Source: Vibrio quintilis
GTDB lineage: Bacteria; Pseudomonadota; Gammaproteobacteria; Enterobacterales; Vibrionaceae
Length of the DNA: 64,000 bases
Reading direction: 5' to 3'
NCBI RefSeq assembly: GCF_024529975.1
Contig: NZ_AP024898.1
Location: 1,623,210-1,687,209, forward strand
Shown here one piece after another: positions 36,744 to 46,747 of this stretch. Below the pieces are notes generated by a model. That model was not told the DNA's origin. It did not search any database and saw only the letters and a program-made list of their open reading frames with translations. The translations under genes and the position numbers were made by a program. Position 1 is the stretch's first letter; the number at the start of each line of letters is the position of its first letter.

Positions 36744-38102
36744 TTAGTTTTCGTGATAACAGCGGGTTAATTCATTAAAACGATAATAGTAACTGCCAGG
36801 CTTCACAGGCTTACAGTCTTGCTTAAACCCGATCTCTTCCTCGTTATACAGCATCTTCACTAACAACTTCCCATCCTTATCACGATAAACATCCCACTGG
36901 ATATTGGCACTGTAAGGAGAAACCCATTCACCACGCCATGGGTTGTCAGGCTGATATCCTTCACTCAGGGAAACACTCTGGGTGCTGCCTTTCAACTGCA
37001 TTTGAGCAGCAAAAGGAATGATCGTTTCTGCGTGAGCAAAACGTAATTTTGCGGCATATTGATTCGTCCGGCTCCGGACTGCTTTGACCTGATTAAAAAA
37101 GTCATCTTCGAGTACTTTCGCAATCTGGTATGTAATATCGGTGTTGTTCAGCCCCGGACCTTTTTGATAAAAATTCTTGCCGTCAGACAAATAAGTCAGC
37201 CATTGTGTTTCTGCTGGTGTGAAATAGTCTGCAAACTTCCAGGCTTGATCGCCCGCTTCATATTTCATTCCCGGCGCAATCAGATACAAATGAAAAAGCT
37301 GCATCACTGTATCTACGTCATTGTAGACCTGAGCTTTCTTCTTCCCCACCCGGGTAAACTGATATTTACCCTGTGCCAGCGCATCAACAAATTCAGGAGT
37401 ATAAATTCTCTCTAAAATCCCGCGGGCAATCTGATGAGATTTGGGTTGATCAAAAAGCTGATGAATCGCCTGGTTAAGCTGTGGATTATGCTTTTTATAA
37501 TCCTGATATTGCTTGTGATGTTTATGAAAGTACAACTGAGACCGGTCGACCCGTGGCTGTGTGACGAAAGGTGCGATTTCAGGTTCCACCTGAATCATAC
37601 CGCGGACAAATGATATCGCACTTGTTCGGGCCCGTATGCGCCCTGAATATTCAACCAGGATAGGTTGTCTGTCTTTTTTAACTTCATCAAACAGAGACTT
37701 ATCCCGCTGTGCCATTCTCATTCCGATGTCGTGATGTTCCTGCCAGCCAAGACGGGAGAGTTCACCGTAACCCAGCTTTTTATTAGCCGCAATTAAACGG
37801 GAAATCTCTGCACCCAGCTTTTCTCCGGCAGGTGTTAAAGCATTCATTTCTTTGGCTTTTTGCCAGATTTTCAGACTGATATCATCATATTTGGGGCTGG
37901 TTAAGGCCCGGGAACCGTGGCGGGCAACAGACTGAGTGTAAACAAGCTGATATCCGGCAGGAACAGCTTCATAAGTCTTCATCTCCTGACGGGGAGTATA
38001 AACAGTCTTGGTACCGTACGAATATTGTGATTCTGAATGGTGGTTTAGTACGCTGCATCCGGTCAGAACCATCACTCCGAAAGCAGATAGAATCATTTTC
38101 AT
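36744..38102 (-). CDS. Histidine-type (clade 2) phosphatase, lipoprotein
   Basis: 452 residues from ATG 38102 (AGGA 6 bases before it). The longer open frame to 38219 is rejected because it runs through a repeat and lacks a signal. The signal ends with lipobox LTGC, so the protein is probably lipid-anchored. The catalytic motif RHGSR (about 60) and the proton-donor motif HAE (about 356) mark a histidine acid phosphatase; HAE rather than HD is the MINPP-like form, so phytate or other inositol/sugar phosphates are plausible substrates. Complete. Confidence 0.82.
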   Translation of the reverse strand: MKMILSAFGVMVLTGCSVLNHHSESQYSYGTKTVYTPRQEMKTYEAVPAGYQLVYTQSVARHGSRALTSPKYDDISLKIWQKAKEMNALTPAGEKLGAEISRLIAANKKLGYGELSRLGWQEHHDIGMRMAQRDKSLFDEVKKDRQPILVEYSGRIRARTSAISFVRGMIQVEPEIAPFVTQPRVDRSQLYFHKHHKQYQDYKKHNPQLNQAIHQLFDQPKSHQIARGILERIYTPEFVDALAQGKYQFTRVGKKKAQVYNDVDTVMQLFHLYLIAPGMKYEAGDQAWKFADYFTPAETQWLTYLSDGKNFYQKGPGLNNTDITYQIAKVLEDDFFNQVKAVRSRTNQYAAKLRFAHAETIIPFAAQMQLKGSTQSVSLSEGYQPDNPWRGEWVSPYSANIQWDVYRDKDGKLLVKMLYNEEEIGFKQDCKPVKPGSYYYRFNELTRCYHEN

Positions 38103-38132
38103 TATAAAATCCTGATTAAAATAAAACACGGG

Positions 38133-38181
38133 TATATCCCCGGGCAACCTGAAGAAGCTTGTTTCAGATTGCCCTGGTATA
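38133..38181. repeat. Palindromic repeat upstream of the phosphatase
   Basis: TATATCCCCGGGCAACCTGAAG against TTTCAGATTGCCCTGGTATA. The copy sits 30 bases upstream of the start codon, within the probable leader. Confidence 0.7.
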
Positions 38182-38343
38182 AAATCTGGCCGGTTTTCAT
38201 GGATACGCAACCAGACCAATAACTTACCACTTGCTCAAATAATATTCATCCTTTGCAGGAATAATCCGCTTTTCTCTTTCCGCCCGGTTGGTTTTCTTCT
38301 AAAATCGGCGTATTTCAAAGTATTCAGGAGCTAAAACAACCCA

Positions 38344-39051
38344 ATGAATAACAAGAGTATCATGACCAACCTGATTGCAATTCTCTGCATTTTGATTGGT
38401 TATCAATTCAACGAGCCAATTTTACAAACAGCGGGGCTATTCGCTTTTTCCGGCGCAATAACCAACTGGCTGGCCATTCATATGTTGTTTGAAAAAGTTC
38501 CCGGTTTATATGGTTCAGGCGTTATTCCCCGCCGGTTCGATGCATTCAGAACGGCGATAAAATCATTAATGATGGAACAGTTCTTCAATCAGGACAATAT
38601 CGGGAAATTCCTCGATCAGGAAATTGGAGACACTCATAATTTTGAAATGGATGCCATAATTGAGAAAGTTGATTTTAACCCGACTTTTGATGCATTGGTT
38701 GACGTCATCGCAAATTCTCAGTTTGGCGGCATGCTGGCCATGGTTGGCGGTACAGAAGCGCTGCAACCGCTGAAACAACCTTTTGTTGAGAAAATGCACG
38801 CTTCCGTGGCTGAAATAGGCCAGAGTGAAGCCGTGCAGGATGCAATCAAATCTCAGTTAGGTTCTGGTTCTGTCAAAGAAGATATCGAAGAAAAAATCGA
38901 GCAGATTATCGATCAGCGATTGAGTGAACTGACACCACAGCTGGTCAAAGAAATGGTCCAGAAGATGATTAAAGAACATCTGGGCTGGCTGGTCATCTGG
39001 GGCGGTGTTTTCGGCGGCGCAATCGGTGTAATCGCGGCCCTGTGCGCTTAA
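38344..39051 (+). CDS. DUF445 family membrane protein
   Basis: 235 residues. Two N-terminal hydrophobic helices with the family signature AFSGAITNWLAIHMLFEK, then a long helical, partly amphipathic region, and a C-terminal hydrophobic helix (WLVIWGGVFGGAIGVIAAL). GGAG precedes the ATG at 12 bases; ATG 38362 is an alternative. DUF445 proteins are inner-membrane proteins of unknown function. Single-gene unit between divergent and convergent neighbours. Confidence 0.82.
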   Translation: MNNKSIMTNLIAILCILIGYQFNEPILQTAGLFAFSGAITNWLAIHMLFEKVPGLYGSGVIPRRFDAFRTAIKSLMMEQFFNQDNIGKFLDQEIGDTHNFEMDAIIEKVDFNPTFDALVDVIANSQFGGMLAMVGGTEALQPLKQPFVEKMHASVAEIGQSEAVQDAIKSQLGSGSVKEDIEEKIEQIIDQRLSELTPQLVKEMVQKMIKEHLGWLVIWGGVFGGAIGVIAALCA

Positions 39052-39073
39052 ACTGCCCCTGAGTATCCGGACA

Positions 39074-39105
39074 AAATCACACCGGGGCAACGCCCCGTGT
39101 GATTT
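39074..39105. terminator. Hairpin between DUF445 and SLC13 genes
   Basis: AAATCACACCGGGGC and GCCCCGTGTGATTT form a long stem with an AAC loop between the two convergent genes. The A/T ends could give weak bidirectional termination. Confidence 0.65.
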
Positions 39106-39158
39106 GTTTCCGGCACAACGCTGAACAGAAACGCTGAAAACTGCAACCACCGGATCAT

Positions 39159-40547
39159 TTATTGCCAGATAAATAATGCAACCAAAGTCAGTAGCATCAC
39201 ACAGATTACATTCAGAATTATCCCCACTTTCATCATCTGAGTCTGCCGGATATAACCGGTTGAAAAAACGATCGCATTCGGCGGTGTCGCAACCGGCAGC
39301 ATAAATGCACACGATGAAGCAACAGCAATTAAAACCACCAGAATCACCGGCGGCATATTCAGTGCTTCAGCGACACTGACAAACACAGGAATGAGTAATG
39401 CCGCACTGGCTGTATTACTGGCAAACTCTGTCAGAAACACCACAAAGCAAGCAATAATCATAATAATAAAGAACACTCCAAACTGAGTAATCAGGTCGCT
39501 GAGCTGATGAGCAATAAATACACTGGTACCTGTTTGCTTGAGAATATTGCTCAGACTGATCCCGCCACCAAACAGCAGTAACACCCCCCAGTCCGCTGTT
39601 TTTTCAATATCCTTCCAGTGAACTACTCTGGCAAAATTCACCAGCACAATCACACCAAGAGCAATGATCGTATCAAATGATTTAAACCCGCCAATCAGTC
39701 CGTTAATCGGTTTGCTGAAAATCCATAAGAAAACCGTCAGGGAGAAAATACCCAGTGTCACCACTTTTCCTTTATCCCAGTCCACCGGTTCATAATTCAG
39801 CTCAAAACGCCCCGATAAATCCGGTTTGAAAACCAGATACAGAATTAAAATCGCAATAGGAAGTAAAATACACGCAGAAGGAATCCCATAATACATCCAC
39901 TCGGTAAAAGAGAGCTTCAGCTCCGCAGCCGCAATCGCATTCGGCGGACTGCCGATTACAGTCGCAATCCCGCCAATACTGGCGCTGTAAGCAATACCCA
40001 GCAAGACAAATACATAAGTGCTTTCCCGCTGGCCGGAGTCGACTTTACTCAGCACCCCCAGCACCAGCGGAATCATCATCGCCGTTGTCGCGGTATTACT
40101 GATCCACATAGAAATCACAGCCGTTACCACAAACAGCATAAACACAGCCACGACCATTTTCCCCCGGGCCAGTACCAACACCTTGTCAGCGATAACTTTA
40201 TCCAGTCCCTGGTGATGCATGGCCGCAGCCAGTGCAAATCCGCCCAGAAAAAGATAAATAATCGGATTCGAGAAATTACTCAGCGCAGCCGTTGTATCAA
40301 AAATACCAAACAAAACAGCCAGTACCGGTACCAGTATCGCGGTGACGGTCACGTGCAGCGCTTCTGTCAGCCATAGTACCGCAATAAAAACCAGCAAACT
40401 GATCCCCAGCACAACCTGAGGTGGAAACGGTAAAGTTTTATATAAAACAAAGAAGAGGATGATATCGCTCAGAACGATAATACTGTTACGGTTAAAAAAC
40501 CACTCACTCGTATTCGAGGGTAGTGGCACATTATCATTTTTATTCAT
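39159..40547 (-). CDS. SLC13/DASS family sodium:dicarboxylate (or sulfate) symporter
   Basis: 462 residues with 10-12 hydrophobic segments. The DASS sodium/substrate motifs are present: [16 protein letters not shown] in the first half and [16 protein letters not shown] with [15 protein letters not shown] in the second. It imports C4-dicarboxylates or related anions with sodium. The start at ATG 40547 gives a short polar N-terminus before the first helix. Confidence 0.87.
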   Translation of the reverse strand: MNKNDNVPLPSNTSEWFFNRNSIIVLSDIILFFVLYKTLPFPPQVVLGISLLVFIAVLWLTEALHVTVTAILVPVLAVLFGIFDTTAALSNFSNPIIYLFLGGFALAAAMHHQGLDKVIADKVLVLARGKMVVAVFMLFVVTAVISMWISNTATTAMMIPLVLGVLSKVDSGQRESTYVFVLLGIAYSASIGGIATVIGSPPNAIAAAELKLSFTEWMYYGIPSACILLPIAILILYLVFKPDLSGRFELNYEPVDWDKGKVVTLGIFSLTVFLWIFSKPINGLIGGFKSFDTIIALGVIVLVNFARVVHWKDIEKTADWGVLLLFGGGISLSNILKQTGTSVFIAHQLSDLITQFGVFFIIMIIACFVVFLTEFASNTASAALLIPVFVSVAEALNMPPVILVVLIAVASSCAFMLPVATPPNAIVFSTGYIRQTQMMKVGIILNVICVMLLTLVALFIWQ

Positions 40548-40820
40548 TATTATGCTTCCTTTTGAATGAAAAACGCCGGAGTACGGCGCTCAGTCCAATC
40601 TGTCACCGGCATATTACAACCGGTCATATCGCTCAGGATGGATACTCAATTAATGACATAACCAACGCCGATAAACTGTTACATAAATCAACAAAAGAAA
40701 ACAAAGCGTTAACAATAACTCACTCCATGCATTTTCATAAACCCGCGGTATAATGATGATTCAATCACACCGGCAACACCCGGGCTATTCCCCGGCAGTT
40801 ATCTCCGATACAGGGAAATC

Positions 40821-41780
40821 ATGAATTTATTACTTGAGCAGTTCACTTTTTCGTTATCCGTCACCGGGCCTATTTGTCTGATGCTGTTTTTAGGGGTTTA
40901 TTTCAGAAGAACCAGCCTTATCGATGATCACTTTATCGAAGTTGCTTCCAGGCTGGTGTTTAAAGTCACCTTACCCGTCCTGCTGTTTCTGAATGTATTG
41001 AAATCAGACTTCAGCGCGATTGCAAACAGTGCATCCTTTGTCATTTTTGGCCTGATTTCCAATTTTCTCTTCTTTATCCTCACAACAGTAATCATTAAAA
41101 AATGGTCAAAAAATACCGCCGATCACAGTGTCATTATTCAGGGGGGATTCCGGGGAAATGCCATGATCATAGCTCTGGCATATGTGGCAAACGCTTACGG
41201 GAATCAGGCGATTGCAACAGCAGCGCTATACTCCGCCGGGCTGGTATTACTGTTTAATGTTGAAGCGGTTTACACTCTGATTCCCAAAAATCAGAATAAC
41301 CGGGAAAATGCTGTTGGCGTGATAGTCAAAACGCTGACCAAAAACCCGCTGATTATTGCCATTCTGCTTGGGCTGTTCTTCTCTCTGCTGAAAATCCCGG
41401 TGCCGGAAATTGCAGATAAAGCCGGCCATTACTTTGCCAATATGACGCTGCCACTGGCATTGATTTGTGGTGGCGGCGCGTTGGATCTCCGGCAGCTTCA
41501 CCGGGATAAAAGTTCGGCATGGATTGCAACACTCTTCAAACTGGCACTTTGTCCGTTGCTGCTCACAGGTGCTGCTCTGCTGTGCGGATTCAGAGGAATT
41601 GAACTGGGAATAATTTTCCTGACCAGCTCAGCCCCGACAGCTTCTGCCAGTTATGTCATGGCCCGGGTGATGGGCGGGAATGCGGTACTTGCAGCCAATA
41701 TTATTGTCCTGACAACATTTTTCTCACTGGTGACAACCACAATTGGTATTTTTGCGTTATCAATGCTGCATTTGATCTGA
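40821..41780 (+). CDS. AEC (auxin efflux carrier) family transporter
   Basis: 319 residues in ten hydrophobic helices, with typical features such as FKVTLPVLLFLNVL, GGFRGNAMIIALAYV and the C-terminal LTSSAPTASASYVMARVMGG. Bacterial AEC members export or import malate, malonate and similar acids; the substrate here is open. Single gene, preceded by GGGAAATC before the ATG. Confidence 0.85.
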   Translation: MNLLLEQFTFSLSVTGPICLMLFLGVYFRRTSLIDDHFIEVASRLVFKVTLPVLLFLNVLKSDFSAIANSASFVIFGLISNFLFFILTTVIIKKWSKNTADHSVIIQGGFRGNAMIIALAYVANAYGNQAIATAALYSAGLVLLFNVEAVYTLIPKNQNNRENAVGVIVKTLTKNPLIIAILLGLFFSLLKIPVPEIADKAGHYFANMTLPLALICGGGALDLRQLHRDKSSAWIATLFKLALCPLLLTGAALLCGFRGIELGIIFLTSSAPTASASYVMARVMGGNAVLAANIIVLTTFFSLVTTTIGIFALSMLHLI

Positions 41781-42043
41781 ACCAACGGGGAAAGTATTCC
41801 GTCAGACAGAAACAGGAACCCATTGACATCCATTCCTGTTTCTAAGTCAGCAGCCTCTAAAGGCACCCTTTATCACTCCAGCGACAAACCGGTGGCTCAG
41901 TTTTTGACAGACAGGCCTCACTCTGACAGATTGCTGCCCCCTGCGTCCAGCTCACATCCATCCGCTCTGAGGTCTCGGGCACATTCAGCAGATACAGATA
42001 TTTTTTGAGATACACTGCGCGAAAGCAGGCGGTTTCTGGCTTA
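41781..42043. other. Intergenic DNA before the long repeat element
   Basis: No convincing gene. It probably held the missing 3' part of the nucleotidase pseudogene, but I cannot recognise remains of it. Confidence 0.3.
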
Positions 42044-42228
42044 TATACCCAAGCAACCTGAAGATGCAGGATCCAGCGTGCAGCCGAAAGGTACAGTTCA
42101 AGGAAAGGGAATGCAGGAATGTACCCACCTTTCAAATTCTCTTGACGCAGAAATGTGCCTTTCAGCTCACGCCCTGCGGGTGAGTTTGTCAGGCTCTGAG
42201 ACCTGCATCTTCAGGTTGTTTGGGTATA
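42044..42228. mobile_element. 185-bp long form of the palindromic element
   Basis: The ends TATACCCAAGCAACCTGAAG and CTTCAGGTTGTTTGGGTATA match the short repeats (and continue as ATGCAGG/CCTGCAT), but the middle holds about 130 bp of extra sequence with its own inverted pieces (GAAAGGTACA...TGTACCCACCTTTC; CTCACGCCCTGCGGGTGAG). TA lies outside both ends, as in the GNAT insertion. No ORF inside, so it is non-autonomous. It has cut the 3' end of the nucleotidase gene. Confidence 0.75.
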
Positions 42229-42916
42229 ACAATCACCTTTTGAGTGGCAACAGATGCCGACGTCACAGCTGTTCATATAATTAAATGCACCGGTTAAAAA
42301 CCAGGATGCAACATCAGATCGTTCTTTCGGCAAAGCGTGATAAGTACCGCGTTGACCATCATGATAATTGTACGGGTCAAGAAGACCCTGCGTCGTTTTA
42401 AGAGAAATTTGCTCAGCACACTGGTTCATTTGCCAGCCCGGTTTTTGACTGCCAACACCATAAGCACAGGCGTTAGGAAGCCCCAAGGTTTTGGACGCTT
42501 CATCCTGCCCTAAACCAAGATATGAATAACTGTAGATTGAGAATGGTTTTCCGCCCAGCATCACGGTTCTGACTGAATCATCCTTCTCCCGGCACTTTGC
42601 ACACGGAAACGTGATCTGAGAAGAAGCGCCGCCCATTTCAACAATACCGAAATTATCCTGTTTTTTCTCATGTCTGACAGCCAGCCATGCATAAAGCCCT
42701 TCTTCGTAGCCGGTAATCGTGCGGGTATCAACTTTCACTGTTTTACCAACTTTTTCAGTCAGGCTGCGATTCAGCTTTTGCCATAATTCCGCACTTTCAG
42801 CGCGATGCGCCTGCTCTGCTATCCGCATACCGGCTGTCGCCTGGACAAAAAATAGCGGATAACAGAAAAACCGCGATGGCAAAGATTGAACGAAACGTCA
42901 GAAATGATGAGAACAC
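42211..42916 (-). pseudogene. GDA1/CD39 family nucleoside phosphatase (apyrase) remnant
   Basis: The open frame 42211-42882 keeps middle apyrase-conserved motifs (QATAGMRI; VEMGGASSQITF; YSYLGLGQDEA) but lacks the N-terminal phosphate-binding DAGSTG-type motif. Just upstream, in another frame, a GTG at 42916 starts a signal-peptide-like stretch (VFSSFLTFRSIFAIAVFLLS) that joins out of frame near ATAGMR, indicating an internal deletion of about 100 codons. At the other end the frame runs into the 185-bp element, whose CCTGA gives the stop after YTQTT. Both ends are damaged, so activity is unlikely. Confidence 0.75.
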
Positions 42917-42956
42917 AATGCCGGGACCAAAACTGTCCCGGAGGATTCAGAGTGAA

Positions 42957-43223
42957 TTATTTTAAAGGATCATCCTCAGGAAGCGCATGATGAATCCAGA
43001 GCGCTAAACGTTTTTTTATACTTTTTCCGTCAGATTTATCCGCCGGCAGAGGTGTTATCTGACGAACTTTGACTAAAAAAACATACAGGGCTTTCGCTTT
43101 CGTGGCCTGAGAGGCATTATCGCTGGTGAGTTGATATCCCTGCATTTCAGCCATTTTACACCCCACTTCCAAAGCTTTTTTGAATAATTTATCTTCGTTT
43201 TTAATCTTGGCCGTTTTTGCCAT
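42957..43223 (-). CDS. Small basic protein, DUF5062-like
   Basis: 88 residues from ATG 43223 (GGTGAG just upstream). Mostly helical, Lys-rich start (AKTAKIKNEDKLFKKALEVG), ending LWIHHALPEDDPLK. It resembles the short DUF5062 proteins of vibrios, from memory. No signal peptide or membrane helix. Function unknown; single gene, upstream of the nucleotidase remnant. Confidence 0.6.
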   Translation of the reverse strand: MAKTAKIKNEDKLFKKALEVGCKMAEMQGYQLTSDNASQATKAKALYVFLVKVRQITPLPADKSDGKSIKKRLALWIHHALPEDDPLK

Positions 43224-43319
43224 ATACTCACCACAGTTCACATAAAATCATACAGTTAGTATATATCAAACCAAGTGCTTTTCGTTAAGATCAGATAACT
43301 TTCATGACCGGGAGAAACA

Positions 43320-43742
43320 ATGATAAGACAATTTACCCCGACAGATACCGATACCATCCTTGATATCTGGCTCACTGCGTCCATTCAGGCACACGATTTT
43401 GTGGATGCCGGATTCTGGATTTCGCAGACGGATAACATGCGTGATATTTATCTGCCCATGGCGGAAACCTGGGTGTATGAGCAGTACTCAGATATTCTCG
43501 GATTCTGTTCACTGTATGAACAAACACTGGCAGCTTTGTTTGTTGCTCCCGCTCATCAACATAGCGGCATCGGCACCCAACTGATCAACCATGCAAAAAA
43601 ACAACAAGACGCACTCAGTCTGTCGGTTTATAAACGAAACACCTCCAGTACCGGATTCTATCTGTCACAGGGGTTTATCATTTGCAGTGAACAAACCGAT
43701 CCCCATACCGGACAACCGGAATATTTGATGCGTTTCAGTTAA
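43320..43742 (+). CDS. GNAT N-acetyltransferase (YjaB-like)
   Basis: 140 residues, complete GNAT fold. Strand beta4 and the acetyl-CoA loop read LFVAPAHQHSGIGTQLINHA (Q/R-x-x-G-x-G), with the C-terminal NTSSTGFYLSQGFI typical of the YjaB/PhnO-like group. GGGAGAAACA precedes the ATG. The substrate is unknown. A symmetrical terminator follows. Confidence 0.85.
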   Translation: MIRQFTPTDTDTILDIWLTASIQAHDFVDAGFWISQTDNMRDIYLPMAETWVYEQYSDILGFCSLYEQTLAALFVAPAHQHSGIGTQLINHAKKQQDALSLSVYKRNTSSTGFYLSQGFIICSEQTDPHTGQPEYLMRFS

Positions 43743-43779
43743 CCATAAAGCCAGTTAACCATTAACATATTGATCATAA

Positions 43780-43807
43780 AAAGCCACAGCGAGAATGCTG
43801 TGGCTTT
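43780..43807. terminator. Bidirectional terminator after the GNAT gene
   Basis: AAAGCCACAGC and GCTGTGGCTTT form a perfect stem around GAGAAT between two convergent genes. Confidence 0.88.
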
Positions 43808-43852
43808 GCTTATATACCCGGACAATCTGAAGCTATCCGCAATCCGGCAGTA

Positions 43853-45292
43853 TCAGGATTCCTGAAGATTCACTTCATCAGTTGCTTCAGCTTTCTGTTC
43901 CGTCTGCTTCCCCATAAATGAAGGCAGTTCAATCCCGACGTTACTGGCCATTTCATGCATTGGCGCGCCCATAGTCAGGAAATCTTTCATAAAAGATTTC
44001 AGACCAGCCTGCCCGTTTTCAGAACCCTGATCCCAGACAGTCAGATTATCAATCTTCATCTTCGCAATCGCTTCTGTCTGCAGTTTGACAATTTCTTCCA
44101 GTTTCTCAATCACCTGTAGTTTCGCCAGTGCATCGCTATTTCCGGCAGATTGCACTAAGTCGTGATAACCTTCTGCTTTAGCCTTCATCACTTTGCGCAT
44201 CCCTTCCGCTTCTGCTTCATATTTAGTCAGCATAGCTTCAGCTTCTGCTTTGGCAACAATCTGAATTGACTCAGCTTCCCCTTTCGCTTCCTCGATTTTT
44301 TTCTCGGCTTCGATGGTTTCCGCAACAACTTCATGCGCCCGCTGTTTTGCCAGCTCAGTTTCTTTACGTCTTTCCTGAATTTCTTTTTCTGCGATCTGTT
44401 CTGCCACCTCAGAGTCTTTCCGGGCCGAAGCCTGCGCAATCTTCAGTTCCGCTTCTGACTGAGCAATCGCTTTTTTAGTTTCGTTTTCACCCTGAATTTG
44501 TTCAGACTGACGCTGCGACACGAAAATTTCTTTTTCAGCATGAGTCTGACTGATAGCTTTTTCTGATTCAGCCGATTCAATCGCCACCTGCGTATCTTTC
44601 TCGCGCTCCGCTTTCTGAGTCCCGATAGCCCCCAGCTTTTGCTGTTCAGCCACATCAACGTTAGCCCGCTGTACCACGGTTTCTGCTGCTTTGCGGCCAA
44701 TCGCCTCAATGTAACCCATTTTATCGCTGATATCTTTCACGTTAATGTTGATCACTTCCAGACCAAGCTTGGCTAACTCATCCGCGATGTTGGTATTGAC
44801 CTTTTCCAGAAAGCTTTCCCGGTCCTGGTTAATCTGTTCAATGGTCAGCGTGGCAACCGCAGCACGCAGCTGACCAATGGTAATATTCTGAGCCGCTTCT
44901 TTGACTTCCACCTGAGTCAGTCCCAGTAACCTTTCACTGGCAATGGATGAAAGCTCAGGAGAAGTGCCAATCGCCACGGTACATGAAGTCGGAATGTCCA
45001 GACGAATATTGTTAGCAGACAATGCATCTTTCAGGTCAACTTCATAATCAATCGGCTGAAGCGACATATATTCGTAGTCCTGCACCACAGGCAGTACAAA
45101 GGCTGCACCACCATGAACGACCTTAGCCGAACGCCCGCCACCGGTTTTACCATAAACCACCAGCAGCTGGTTCGGTTTACATCTCCGGTAAAAGAGTAAA
45201 AATGAAAGCACAAAAAACAGCAGTAATAAGACCGGCACAAATACAAATGCCATCGTGCCAAAATCGGTGACTGATAATGAAAAATCGTACAC
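43853..45292 (-). CDS. Flotillin-like SPFH protein (YqiK/FloA type)
   Basis: 479 residues: N-terminal membrane helix (FVFVPVLLLLFFVLSFLLFY), SPFH/band-7 domain (about 35-210), then a long Glu/Ala/Lys-rich coiled coil (about 215-400) with EAEA repeats, and a flexible tail ending EVNLQES. Flotillins form ring or cage assemblies on the inner membrane and organise membrane domains. The upstream gene encodes the NfeD/YqiJ-like partner usually found with them. Confidence 0.9.
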   Translation of the reverse strand: MYDFSLSVTDFGTMAFVFVPVLLLLFFVLSFLLFYRRCKPNQLLVVYGKTGGGRSAKVVHGGAAFVLPVVQDYEYMSLQPIDYEVDLKDALSANNIRLDIPTSCTVAIGTSPELSSIASERLLGLTQVEVKEAAQNITIGQLRAAVATLTIEQINQDRESFLEKVNTNIADELAKLGLEVININVKDISDKMGYIEAIGRKAAETVVQRANVDVAEQQKLGAIGTQKAEREKDTQVAIESAESEKAISQTHAEKEIFVSQRQSEQIQGENETKKAIAQSEAELKIAQASARKDSEVAEQIAEKEIQERRKETELAKQRAHEVVAETIEAEKKIEEAKGEAESIQIVAKAEAEAMLTKYEAEAEGMRKVMKAKAEGYHDLVQSAGNSDALAKLQVIEKLEEIVKLQTEAIAKMKIDNLTVWDQGSENGQAGLKSFMKDFLTMGAPMHEMASNVGIELPSFMGKQTEQKAEATDEVNLQES

Positions 45293-45330
45293 TTTTTATC
45301 CTTAGTTTATTTTTTTGTTTAATATGAATT

Positions 45331-45831
45331 TTAAATGATGTCGATATGAGCGACTTCATTGGTAATCCGGGAGATGTGAACGGTCTCGCCATATTTGAAT
45401 TCACGGCTTTCTGAGACCGCTTTCAGGTAATAGGTTTTTCCCTGAATGGTTGTTTTAACTTTGCCATACCCGGCAGATGATTTATCCGGAACTCTTGAAT
45501 AGATTTCAGCCGGATGCCCGGCCTCAACAGAGAGTTCTGTAATCACGCCGGTTTCCATATTTCTGGCCCGCTTCATCAGATACAGAAAAACCGTTGACAT
45601 ACTCACCGAGATTCCCAGACTTTTCAGATAAACACCAAGAGTGACACCACCGCCATCCTGCGACAGCGCTAAAAAAGACCAGGAGAAAGTCATCGCCAGT
45701 GCCAGCACGGCATTCACTAAAAAATCGTCACCAAAGTCAAAACTCAGATCGACACCAAAAAGCATCAGAAGCAGTTTAATCACAAAAATAAAAGTAGAAG
45801 CAATTGCTATCCAGAAAATAATATCCAGCAT
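45331..45831 (-). CDS. NfeD/YqiJ-like membrane protein, flotillin partner
   Basis: 166 residues. Three membrane helices in the first 90 residues, followed by a C-terminal OB-fold-like beta domain (ETGVITELSVEAGHPAEIY, KVKTTIQGKTYYLKAV, GETVHISRI). This is the layout of NfeD/YqiJ proteins that accompany flotillins. It ends 38 bases before the flotillin start, so the two form an operon. Confidence 0.78.
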   Translation of the reverse strand: MLDIIFWIAIASTFIFVIKLLLMLFGVDLSFDFGDDFLVNAVLALAMTFSWSFLALSQDGGGVTLGVYLKSLGISVSMSTVFLYLMKRARNMETGVITELSVEAGHPAEIYSRVPDKSSAGYGKVKTTIQGKTYYLKAVSESREFKYGETVHISRITNEVAHIDII

Positions 45832-46118
45832 AAGGAATATAAAGCCGTGTGAAATGAAATAGGTCTAATGTGAAGGTTGATGTTAATTGAGAATTTACAT
45901 TGCTGTCAATGTGACTATTGGTAGCATACAGCAGACAAAAGCAGCTTCTTATTTTTAACAACTGCGTTGTTCACTCCACAATTGATAGATTGGTATTTTA
46001 TATAACTCATATTCTGGGTAGATATCTGTATTTCATCAAATGAACCTGATGATGATAGACACAGTAAACCGTGAGAAATAAAATTTATTCATTTGCATCA
46101 ATTGGGAAACAATATCAA

Positions 46119-46616
46119 ATGGCACATGTTGCATACATCACTATTAACGGTGAAAAACAGGGCATGATCTCCAGTGGCTGTAACACAAAAGATTCTATGG
46201 GGAATAAATTTCAGGAAACACATGCGGATGAAATCACCGTACTTTCATGTCAGCATAATATGATGAAGTCGCCACAACAACATGGCAAATCTCATGCACC
46301 AATCGTGATTACGAAAAATGTCGATAAATCCAGCCCGCTGCTTTCAACAGCATTTGCCAAACAGGAGCATTTAGATTGTACGATTCATTTTTACCGTACT
46401 AATGAGCAGGGCTACAACGAAAAGTTTTACAGTATTGAATTAAAGAAAGCATTAATCTCCGGTTTTTCTTTTTCGCTCCCGCACACCGTTCACGCACATA
46501 ATGAAGAAATGCATGAAGTGTTAGAACTCAGTTATAAAGAAATCATCTGGAACCACAATGTATCCGGCACAATGGGTTACGACAACTGGGATCAGGCAGG
46601 CTGGCTGGAGAGCTAA
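46119..46616 (+). CDS. hcp: Hcp-family type VI secretion tube protein
   Basis: 165 residues from ATG 46119, the usual start (MAHVAYITINGEKQG) for Hcp; an in-frame GTG at 46071 would add 16 residues. Family landmarks: the first strand YITINGE, NTKDSMGNKFQETHADEITVL, HFYRTNEQG, and the C-terminal ELSYKEIIWNHNVSGTMGYDNW. Hcp hexamers stack into the type VI tube and carry small effectors in their lumen. No vgrG, PAAR or sheath genes are nearby, so this is an orphan copy. It leads a three-gene cassette, with AT content rising along it. Confidence 0.88.
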   Translation: MAHVAYITINGEKQGMISSGCNTKDSMGNKFQETHADEITVLSCQHNMMKSPQQHGKSHAPIVITKNVDKSSPLLSTAFAKQEHLDCTIHFYRTNEQGYNEKFYSIELKKALISGFSFSLPHTVHAHNEEMHEVLELSYKEIIWNHNVSGTMGYDNWDQAGWLES

Positions 46617-46747
46617 AAAACTCCCCGGTTTAAAGACGATAACTCAATCCGTTCATTTCCCTGTATCAACAGATTGTATGAATTATCCCGTTTTTTCTTA
46701 ACTACTTTATCTCACTATCAAAAGACAGCATCAGAAGAGACGATTCC

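Noticed and set aside
38103..38219. N-terminal extension of the histidine phosphatase
   Set aside because: The extra 39 codons are read through a palindromic repeat and would hide the lipoprotein signal peptide.
41823..42135. Short ORFs on both strands downstream of the AEC transporter
   Set aside because: They lie in or beside the long repeat, have no ribosome sites and no recognisable protein character.
43813..43832. Full repeat copy after the GNAT gene
   Set aside because: Only a left arm (TATACCCGGACAATCTGAAG) is seen; no matching right arm follows.
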